NCBI RefSeq assembly: GCF_963576615.1
Contig: NC_088708.1
Coordinates: 59,321,196 to 59,385,195 of the forward strand
Reading direction: 5' to 3'
DNA: 64,000 bases
Source of the DNA: Watersipora subatra
Lineage: Eukaryota > Bryozoa > Gymnolaemata > Cheilostomatida > Watersiporidae
Part shown: in pieces, positions 55,269-64,000 of the stretch
How the letters are laid out: every line of letters begins with the position of its first letter
How positions within the stretch are numbered: the first letter of the stretch is position 1
Translations under genes and position numbers: made by a program
The notes under the pieces: model-generated
Databases searched by the model: none
What the model saw: the letters and a program-made list of their open reading frames with translations, nothing else
What the model was told of the DNA's origin: nothing

Positions 55269-56449
55269 CTATAAAATGCAAAAATAATTACATAATATTT
55301 GATGACACCAACAATGTTTGTTACTATCTGAACATATATCTTCATCAAACTCATTCCTTGAAAGAATATCAGGTTTTAACCATTTGTTAAGTTTTTTATA
55401 ATAAAAATGTTGAAGCATGGAAATGATTAGATCGGCTATTAGCCTAAACTTAAAAGCATTACATTATCTTAAACCAATATCAAACAATCGGACCAATCGG
55501 TAAATCTGTGTTGCTTGATGCAAAAAAAATTAGACGGTCTCTTCTGAGATCAAATGAAAGTTTTACAATAAAAGTGCGACAGTTCCAAAGTATGGTTGAC
55601 TTTCAACCCATATATAGGTAGATATAAGCATGACCATCAGATAGAAGTTTATTAATATCTATAGGTTTTATAATTAGGATCGTTTGTAATAAGGAATCGT
55701 CACATTAGCACAAGTTGGACCAAAAGCAGAGACTTGCCGGTGTGATTAAAAATTTGTTTATAAAATAACAGCTAAAGCATACCGGAACATCAGTTGATTA
55801 TTACAAACTGAGTCAATTAAGACGGATAAAAGTACATAGGAAGGAGAATAGTACAGCAGAGAGCGCAAGTGTGAGTTGCGCTAATAAGTAGCAGATGGTT
55901 GTTGTGTGGCTTATGAAGGTAAAATAGTGGGTTTATTAAAGCAATGCTGCCCGTACCCAGTGTATGGAGTTACATAAAATGGAAGGCTACACAAATGTTC
56001 AACGAAATTTTTGCTGTATGGCACATTTGCAAATTATATTTTCTTATTGAGGAGCAATAAAATTTATGTAAAATGTCTGGTTGGGCTCTTAATACAGATG
56101 TAGATCTTGCAGAGGAAGCCTGTTCAGAGGTTGGTTAAAGTGTGGTTAGGAAGGGTTTAACTAACATCATAACTATCATGATTCTATCTCAAGTCCTTGT
56201 CAACAAGGCTAAATCCATTTCTTCCAAAAGTACCCAGCTGTCTCAGTACAAGCTGTCTGTGGTGTGTGGAACATTAATTCAGTATGATCTATCAGGTAAA
56301 AGTACACTCTAATTGGGGTAAATTGGTTACGAAACCTCTCTAATAATTTTTGCTGTGGTCCGTGTGGTCAGGAAAGAGTTGATGGAGCGTTTGAAGCTGA
56401 TTCAGGATAACAATCAACTGATGTTCGAATTACTGCACTTACAAGACAC

Positions 56450-56645
56450 AGTCTCTATCTGTCTATCTGTATATCTGTATATCTGTCTCTATCTGTCTCT
56501 CTGTATCTATCTGTCTCTCTGAATCAGTCTGTCTGTCAATCATCTATCTATCTGTCTGTCTGTTTGTCTATCGGTCTATCTATCTATATATCTGTCTGTC
56601 TATCTATCTGTTTGTCTATCAGTCTATATGTCTGTTTATTTATAC
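56450..56645. repeat. TCTG/TATC tetranucleotide microsatellite
   Basis: Long run of imperfect CTGTCTATCTATCTGT units. Confidence 0.95.
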
Positions 56646-56807
56646 CAATTCTCTTTTACAGATTTGATTAATTTGTTTCAGGTAATTCTGTCTAGTAAGT
56701 CAACAATGAATCTCAGACTAATTTGTTGAATTGCAGCTAATAGTTTGTTTATTGAATTTTTTATATTCTTTATTAAACTAACACATTATTTTGAATTATT
56801 TAATACA

Positions 56808-56813
56808 TTTATT
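56808..56813 (-). terminator. Poly(A) signal downstream of the U2 exon
   Basis: AATAAA on the minus strand, about 90 bp after the stop codon at 56902. It supports U2 as a real terminal exon. Confidence 0.5.
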
Positions 56814-56901
56814 GATCTTTAAATATTATAGCAAAGTGCAGCGTTCCATTGTCCCTTCGCAATGAGGTTTCTCGAGTTCTACACTTAAGACATTAAGTCC
56901 T

Positions 56902-57314
56902 TTACTCCTCTCTCAGAGCAAGTTTCCCGTATACAGTATTTAGTAAATGAACAGAGTTACGAGCTTCAGTAAACGTCATCTTCCCAGTACAGTTATAGAT
57001 GTTTCCATTGTACACAACGTAATGTAAAGAATAATACAAATTACTATGCTCACCATTCCCTTGTCTGAATTCGATGATACTGAATGTTGATAGCTTTGGC
57101 GCTTCCTTTGATGAGAATTTTAACTGAAATTTAATTAAGTTGTCTGGTGCCATTAACTCGCAGTTGATAGCAAGGAGAACTTCTGAGGTGCACAAATCAG
57201 TTTTTACACCTTTCGTATTGTTCAGCTGCAACACCTCAAAAATATCATCAGCTCTTTTTTCTTTTACAGTTGCAGGACTTCCTGCTCTAAAGTCAAATGC
57301 TATTTTACGAGTGG
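56902..57314 (-). CDS. Terminal exon of an unrecognised gene (U2)
   Basis: Acceptor TGTTCTCACAG, then 413 bp open to TAA with a nearby poly(A) signal. Encodes ATRKIAFDFRAGSPATVKEK, GVKTDLCTSEVLLAINCELM, FSIIEFRQGNGEHSNLYYSL and YGKLALREE. The pattern of a beta-rich domain with a late VVYNGNIYNC segment loosely recalls the N-terminal domain of large lipid-transfer proteins, but I would not rely on that. With U1 it gives a 158-aa product. An internal GTGAGC near codon 90 could alternatively splice to U3. Confidence 0.55.
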
Positions 57315-58434
57315 CTGTGAGAACAGAAGATAAGAGCAGGCAACCTACAGCAGAAAGAAGTCACTCATTAATAAATACATGTATTAGTCACCTTTTTCTC
57401 TGAGCAGTACAGGAGTGACTAAAAAACTCAGTTACACAAATTTATTTCAAATTTCATCAACCACCTTTTACATGAAGCCATATTGCACTTTTTTACTTCT
57501 TGCAAGGACTTGTTGCTCTTGAAAGTGCTATTCTCATTGACAGAGCTCGATATGATACACAGTAAAGTGCTCCCTCACAGTCATGTATATCCATCAGTTA
57601 TTGTTCATGGTACAGATAAAGATAATCTTTGAAAGTTGCTAGTCTCAGGTGACTATAAGCTATTATCTGTAGTGTAGATAAAAACCATTTTTTAGAAAAT
57701 ATCATCTATGTAATTGTCAGCTCATTCAAATTTCAACAGTTTGTTTTGAGTTGTTCACTTCGTTTATTTATCTGGTCTGTTGTTACCTTATATGGTCAAG
57801 AATGTGGAAGACAGCTTCATGTCACACTCTTGCAGCAAAAGGCACAATCAATGCAAAAACAACAAGCATTCGTTTTTGCTAAGAGCTAAGCATGTTTGAT
57901 TAGCTCTTCGGCGACACTTATATTTAGGATTTAATTTCTCTACGCACAGTTCATTTTAATCTCCACTCATAAATTAAATTTTACCATGCATCAGATCCCA
58001 GCTGAAAAGTGATTAGCACAGTTCTTAATCAGTGCACTAAAGATTCTAAGCAACTAACATTGCACTCCTCCAGGAAATCACATTTCCTCATTGTGACGGG
58101 TAGATTTCGATTTGGTACTCATGTCAGTTTTACACACAGTAAGTCAATTTTACTGCGTGTGAAATAAATAAAGATGTTTTTTTTTCAAACTAACAAAATG
58201 TTGGAACATCCAAGACCATAAAATTAATCATCTGCATTCAAACGTCAGTGGAGTCTTTGTTCACATGTATGCCAAGGTTTGGTTAGCAAGAGATCTACAA
58301 AATCTCCTTAGTTTATCAAGTTACTCTCACTTTTAACACGACCATAACAAACATTTGTGAAAAAGTTTTAACACAGCCTGAGTGACTAAGTGACCTGTTG
58401 CACACCTAATACTATAGATAGTAAACAGACATAC

Positions 58435-58498
58435 CTGCAACTATAGAGAACTTGGCCATATATTTAGTAGGGATCAAATAACAAGCAACCGATTCCAT
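58435..58498 (-). CDS. Possible first coding exon upstream of U2 (U1)
   Basis: ATG at 58498 gives MESVACYLIPTKYMAKFSIV(A), with donor GCAG|GTATGT in phase 1 matching U2. The hydrophobic stretch just upstream in frame (SLSIVIIICSLM) looks like a signal peptide but has no ATG before a stop, so an earlier exon may exist. Confidence 0.35.
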
Positions 58499-58519
58499 CA
58501 GTGAGCAGATTATAATGAC

Positions 58520-59503
58520 AATCGACAAGGAGCTCACCTTACACAGATCGTGGGCAGCAAGAGGCTGGGTCTACCGCACTACTAAGTATAGTACGCTGTT
58601 GTCATTATAGCTGGGACGGCGCAATACATCAAGTTAATAGTGATGTTCCAATCGCTCAGGACATTGTTTGACATGATACAACAAACAATAGAGACTCGTG
58701 CCAAAATAAAATATTTACAACCTTCCTCTTCACCTAGACATGTATCAAAATATTTACCCGATGAGCACAATGCTGGTAGCTCATACACCTCAGTCAATTA
58801 TGATGCATCAGTAAAACATTACCCTCAATGCGCATGAGTCACGTCACCAGCTAGGGTCCACTTATTTTAGGTACTAAGCCCTATTGCTATGCCAGCACAA
58901 AGAGTGAAATGAACTTGTGGAACCAGTATGGCAGAAGTTAGTCAAGGCCCGGTCTTAGACCTAATCAAGTGATTGCAAACAGCTTGCTGCTTTTACCTTC
59001 ATATCGCTGTCATTAGTTGCTGTCACACAACTACAATGCCCCATGAATTCCAGACATGAAGCGACCAGGTTTAGTTAATAATATGATAATTTTGAATTGA
59101 CTAAAACATTCTATTGCGACCATATATGGATGTCATTTATGTACATACAAGAAAAAGGTTGAGAAGACTGAATATAAATCATTTTTGGTGACAAAAACGT
59201 CATTGGTATGCCATCATACAATACATCAACATACAAAAGATTGACTTAACCCTGAACTTAAGTAATGCTATTACTTATAATAGTACAAAGTGCAATAAAA
59301 AAATTTCTGTTCAATTCATTGACTCATCTAGATGTTATGTATGGTGATCATACGATCATACCTCACAAGCAACAATAATACAAATATTATAATATTTAAA
59401 AGGTTCTATAGAATAATTCGATATTTACTACTATGTTAAAATAATTTTTGAACTTGTAGGTTAAAAATATACAAGAATATTGGAAGGGATAGACATGAGG
59501 GTG
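58520..59503. other. Non-coding stretch between the unknown gene and the ADGRA exon
   Basis: No exon, RNA or repeat recognised. It probably contains the ADGRA 3' UTR on its right side; no canonical minus-strand AATAAA was seen close to the stop. Confidence 0.4.
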
Positions 59504-61577
59504 CTAGAGTGCCGAGTCATCATCTTGTGTCGGTCTAAGATCCTTATCAGTGTTTAGCTGGTTGCTGAGGGGGAGGCCTTTATTTACATGATGCTTTTGC
59601 TTTTTGAGTGTGTCATACTCATTAAGGCTAAACAGATTCTCATAAACTGGCAGTTCATAGTTAGTGACAGCAGGTGTCGGTGACATGGCAGCGTTAACAG
59701 TAGCTCGCTGTCGTAACTCCTGAAGATTAGTGTAAACCGGTTGTTCATGCGCTAGTAAATTTCGAGCATTCTCATAAATACCTCCATCTGGCACAGATAT
59801 TTCAAGAGTGCTGAGCTCCCCGAGACCCACCTGCAACTCTGGAGGCGGCTGATGTGGAATGCTGTACACAAGCTCATCGGTGTCAGGAGACTGAGAGTTT
59901 GGCATGTTGTTTAACTTTTTAGTCTCTGGTAGGGGCGTGCAGGCGTAGTGACTGGAGTTATTGTCTGAAGAGCTGTGGTTTATGTTGAGCTTCTCTTCTT
60001 CTTCAGGTTTGCGCTGAACAGGCTGAGGTGTGTGTAGTAGAGGCTCATCTTCCATTGTATTCTTGGGGGTTCTCTGTCGATGCCCCGGCCTATTTGAACG
60101 AGAAGACTGTTGGGACCGTACCGTCCCTTGACTTTGGAGGCTAACATACGACTCATTGAGAGCTGATGGCATCACTTGCCGATTTTCGCCACTAGTATGC
60201 TGCCGATGCCGTTGATGGCGGTGTCTGCTGCGCTGAGAGCTGCGACGTGACCGATGACTATAGTGGCTCTCTTCATCAGAGTTATCCACATCCTTCATGG
60301 AGTGTAAATAGCCACTCATGTATGACTGTTTGTTCAATGGCTCGAGGGATGATCTCGACGGCTCGTAGTTTATTGGGGTGTGCCTCAAATAACCGTTAGA
60401 ATGTTGAGCACCATGCAGCATATGACTGTAGTTCCTAGGCACGCTACTCTGCCACATCTCTGGTGGATATTTTTGAAATTGTTTAATATCACTTCCTCCC
60501 TCGGAAGGTGTTCGTGATTGGCCTATAGTCGGTTCACGCTGACTGCTGTGCGAGGGAATATTCAACTCATGGGGAGATTTTGGCATCGAGTGGTAAATAT
60601 TATTTCTGACATCAGCTGGCTCAGAGTTTGTGCTGCCAAGGCGATGCTTTTTGGCTTGTTTGGAGCCGTGGCTCCTTATCTGTATTTCAATACTCATGTG
60701 TTGTGAGGGCTCCCCGCTACTCGGACTATGCGCGGATACGTGACTATTCTCTGGCACTGAGATTATTGAATTGTTCAGTCCTGCATCCCTACTCGCTCTC
60801 TGGCGCTCCCAGTAACGCTTAGCTACCCCATTCTGTCGAAGGTTGAAGAACACTGGAGCATCATCGGCAGTATCGTGCAAAGAGGCATCTCCTCTGCTGT
60901 TGGAACAGGCTATCGAATGTGTCATAGAGGCTTTTTTGTGATATTGCATTATCTGCATCAAGGGATTCATCTGATTGTTCATGCTTGAAACTTGGAGAGA
61001 GCTGCAGGAGTCGTCATCCCCTTTGAGACTGCTGCGCGCATTTGTGTGACTGATTACATTTATGTTAGTGTTAGAGCGAGGCGGCTGCGCAGCAGCGTCG
61101 TCAGCTGCCTTACAGCAGGTGTACCAGTTGGTACGAGTGTCATTGCGAGTAAGACAGTAAAAGACAACAAGAAATATGCCAAGTATTATGCAGAGTATCA
61201 TGTAGAGGAAGCTGAGAATGATGTCGACTTGCTGAGTGTCGAGTTGAACTGGAAGAACAACACTCACAGCACCACTCACCCACATTAGTATGTAAAGGAT
61301 AGAGAACATGATGACACCTGTCAACTGGGCGACAGGTCTATATTCACTATCTGCTATAGAAGTCTTGACTGAACCTGCATTAGATATGCTATCATCCATA
61401 GCCTGTGGTTCAAGCAAACCGTCAGCATTTAGGACAACCATTTCATCAGCATAGCCCTTTGAGTGTCCCTCAGGCTTAGCCATACAGATGCAAACGTAAA
61501 GAAAGAAGTTCCCCAGTACGCACAGCCCGACCACTCCATAGAAAGCAGCAAGTCCGGGTTCCCAGTCTATGAAACAA
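59504..61577 (-). CDS. ADGRA: Adhesion G-protein-coupled receptor, ADGRA family: last coding exon (partial gene)
   Basis: Acceptor AATATTTTTAG at 61578-61579, then 690 codons to TAA. It opens CFIDWEPGLAAFYGVVGLCV, matching the C-W-L-S-W-E-P-SLGAFYGP segment before TM5 of GPR125/GPR124. TM5 covers residues ~10-32, TM6 ~85-109 (LTGVIMFSILYILMWVSGAV) and TM7 ~117-142, followed by NWYTCC, the basic CC motif at the start of the tail and a possible palmitoylation site. The long cytoplasmic tail is Ser/Pro/Gln-rich with Arg/His-rich and Tyr-containing stretches and ends DDDSAL, whose last residues (S-x-L) form a class I PDZ ligand; vertebrate ADGRA2/3 end ETTV. Ectodomain and TM1-4 exons lie beyond the right edge. 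The paralogue (ADGRA2 or ADGRA3) cannot be settled from this part. Confidence 0.85.
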
Positions 61578-61894
61578 CTAAAAATATTGATTGCATATTG
61601 TTAAGTCAGAAAATATAAGCTTGTATGAACAATGCAAACATCACTTTGGTTATGCTAAATATGGAGTTATCTTTTCGTATTAACCCCTACAAGGAAAAAT
61701 TCTAAGGATTTCCAAATAAAGCTGAAAGCATTATACCTTCCATGGTCAAGCTTCTATATAAAAACATCTGCTATGTATATTAGAAATGCCATGTGCTAGA
61801 GGACATATCTCTATAAAAATACACCGTAATGTACTTTGTTTTATTCATTTCATCCAAAAACCTAAGACAACTTTTTAAACAACTGGTGCAAATC

Positions 61895-62440
61895 TATATA
61901 AGAAAGTCCCAATGTTTATCTGTTTGTCTGTCTGTGTGTCCAGTATTAGATATAAAATTATAAGAATGAAAAATCCGCTGCGGACTGGATTTAAACTTAA
62001 AACCTCCAGTTCTGCAGACAAGAATTTATCCAACACACTATGCTGTCCAACTGGCTGTAGGCATACTATGAAATAAATTGGGCACACAGTTATTACACAT
62101 GCCAATCTTTCATGGCTTCACGCTTAACGCTGCAGCTAGCGTTATGCGTGAAGCCATACCAGAAGAAAAATACATGCCCATACATGAAGAAAAATGCTTA
62201 AACTCACATGACCAACAAGGCTATTGCAATCATTATAGATCTGTAGTAGGCACTGCAGTCGGTACAGTATGAATTACACAAGAATGAACACAGTACACAG
62301 AAATAAACACTGTAAACAAAAATAAACAACACAACTTCATTTATAAGTTAGAATGGTAGATTTTGTCTGTTGAGTTGAAAATAAATTTTCTGTGCAAAAA
62401 CTTTTTTATTACTCGTGCTACACTGGGGATTCACTAGTAA
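61895..62440 (-). mobile_element. R2 SINE-like element, copy 3 (full length)
   Basis: On the minus strand: head CCCCAGTGTAGCACGAGTAA then TAAAAAAG, a middle rich in TTGTTTATTT, then a tRNA-like part (CTTGTCTGCAGAACTGGAGG, TTTAAATCCAGTCC) and an AT-rich tail near 61895. The order is the same as 32093-32565. It lies in the ADGRA intron in the gene's sense orientation. Confidence 0.7.
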
Positions 62441-62794
62441 ACACACAATATGACAAATGTTTTATATAAAACTACATAAAAAACTGAATGTAAATAATTA
62501 AATTGTACATAAAAACTAAATTAAGAGCTTTTTATTATCTAATTATCATAGCGATACAACGTACGAAGAGTAGGCTCAGCGATGTGCAAGTTGAGAGAAA
62601 GAGGCGGTGATAGAGATACACATTGCGACTTATCTAAATTAGACTAAGCAAAGTTTAAATCGCATTAATCTATATACTTATCATTAATATTATTAAGAGA
62701 TTATTTGATATTTTCAATTTTTGTGGGACTCTTCCCTTTCATATACAGAACTGTGATATTTCATAAAACTTCGAATGTTACGTGTATGAAACTA

Positions 62795-64000
62795 CTTCTT
62801 ATATAGAATCAAGTATTAGGTGTAACTACTTCTTATGTAGAGTCAAATTTTAGCTGTGATTACTTCATATGTAGAGTCAAATATTAGCTGTAACTACTTC
62901 TACGTAGAGTCAAATATTAGCTGTAACTACTTCTTATGTAGAGTCACATATTAGCTGTAATTACTTCTTATGTAGAGTCAAATATTAGCTGTAACTACTT
63001 TTATGTAGAGTCAAATATTAGCTGTAACTACTTCTTATGTAGAGTCAAATATTAGCTGTAACTACTTCTTATGTAGAGATAAATATTAGCTGTAATTACT
63101 TCTTATGTAGAGTCAAATATTAGCTGTAACTACTTCTATGTAGAGTCAAATATTAGCTGTAACTACTTTTTATGTAGAGTCAAATATTAGCTGTAACTAC
63201 TTCTTATGTAGAGTCAAATATTAGCTGTAACTACTTCTTATGTAGAGTCAAATATTAGTTGTGATTACTTCTTATGTAGAGTCAAATAATAGCTGTAACT
63301 ACTTCTTATGTAGAGTCAAATATTAGCTGTAACTACTTCTTATGTAGAGTCAAATATTAGCTGTAACTACTTCTTATGTAGAGTCAAATATTAGCTGTAA
63401 CTACTTCTTATGTAGAGTCAAATATTAGCTGTAACTACTTCTATGTAGAGTCAAATATTAGCTGTAACTACTTCTTATGTAGAGTCAAATATTAGCTGTA
63501 ACTACTTCTATGTAGAGTCAAATATTAGCTGTAACTACTTCTTATGTAGAGTCAAATATTAGCTGTAACTACTTTTATGTAGAGTCAAATATTAGCTGTA
63601 ACTACTTCTTATGTAGAGCCAAATATTAGTTGTAACTACTTCTTATGTAGAGATAAATATTAGCTGTAATTACTTCTTATGTAGAGTCAAATATTAGCTG
63701 TAACTACTTTTTATGTAGAGTCAAATATTAGCTGTAACTACTTCTTATGTAGAGTCAAATATTAGCTGTAACTACTTCTATGTAGAGTCAAATATTAGCT
63801 GTAACTACTTCTTATGTAGAGTCAAATATTAGTTGTGATTACTTCTTATGTAGAGTCAAATAATAGCTGTAACTACTTCTTATGTAGAGTCAAATATTAG
63901 CTGTAACTACTTTTTATGTAGAGTCAAATATTAGCTGTAACTACTTCTTATGTAGAGTCAAATATTAGCTGTAACTACTTCTTATGTAGAGTCAAATATT
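62795..64000. repeat. 34-bp minisatellite, about 36 copies, truncated by the window end
   Basis: Unit TATGTAGAGTCAAATATTAG plus CTGTAACTACTTCT, with 31-bp variants lacking three bases (CTTCTATGTAG or CTTTTATGTAG) and TTGTGATT or AGATAAAT substitutions. Runs to base 64000. Confidence 0.97.

Overview
This window is animal nuclear DNA. It is AT-rich, with intron-split genes, GT-AG splice sites, BEL/Pao, pogo/Tigger-like and hAT transposons, and many minisatellites. Gene content (SCUBE, WDR89, an ADGRA-type adhesion GPCR) and repeat style suggest an invertebrate, most likely a lophotrochozoan such as a mollusc. The phylum cannot be fixed by reading alone. Nothing bacterial or viral is visible. 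The genes below were assembled by hand from splice sites, reading-frame phase and family resemblance recalled from knowledge; no search was run.

Layout. (1) 647-5607: a decayed BEL/Pao LTR retrotransposon on the minus strand, with LTR pair, gag with zinc knuckles, a protease remnant and integrase, but no reverse transcriptase/RNase H. (2) 7844-18587, plus strand: a complete WDR89 homologue in 11 coding exons, 382 aa. Its introns carry a pogo/Tigger derivative, a 19-bp minisatellite, a tRNA-like SINE and a long-TIR element with a second transposon nested in it. (3) About 18.9-21.1 kb: intergenic, with degenerate repeats and a 5S rRNA-derived sequence. (4) 21163-50381, minus strand: a complete SCUBE gene (signal peptide, nine EGF domains, spacer, three cysteine-rich GCC2/GCC3 repeats, CUB, conserved C-terminal tail) in 20 coding exons, 998 aa. 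Its introns are filled with minisatellites and transposons. (5) 51.5-58.5 kb, minus strand: spliced-looking exons of one or two unrecognised genes, plus a second copy of the long-TIR element. (6) 59504-61577, minus strand: the last coding exon of an adhesion GPCR of the ADGRA (GPR123/124/125) family. It has the last three membrane segments and a long cytoplasmic tail ending in a PDZ ligand; upstream exons lie beyond the window. (7) 62.8-64.0 kb: a 34-bp minisatellite running off the right edge.

How the genes relate. WDR89 and SCUBE converge tail to tail. SCUBE, the unknown exons and the ADGRA gene share the minus strand. SCUBE would be secreted or surface-tethered and ADGRA is a membrane receptor, but nothing in the sequence shows that these neighbours work together. 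No prokaryote-style operon, CRISPR array or new defence-like system was found. The most unusual material is the repeat architecture: nested elements with an empty-site paralogue, inverted arms around one SCUBE exon, introns that are almost pure minisatellite, and the unidentified exons at 51.5-58.5 kb.
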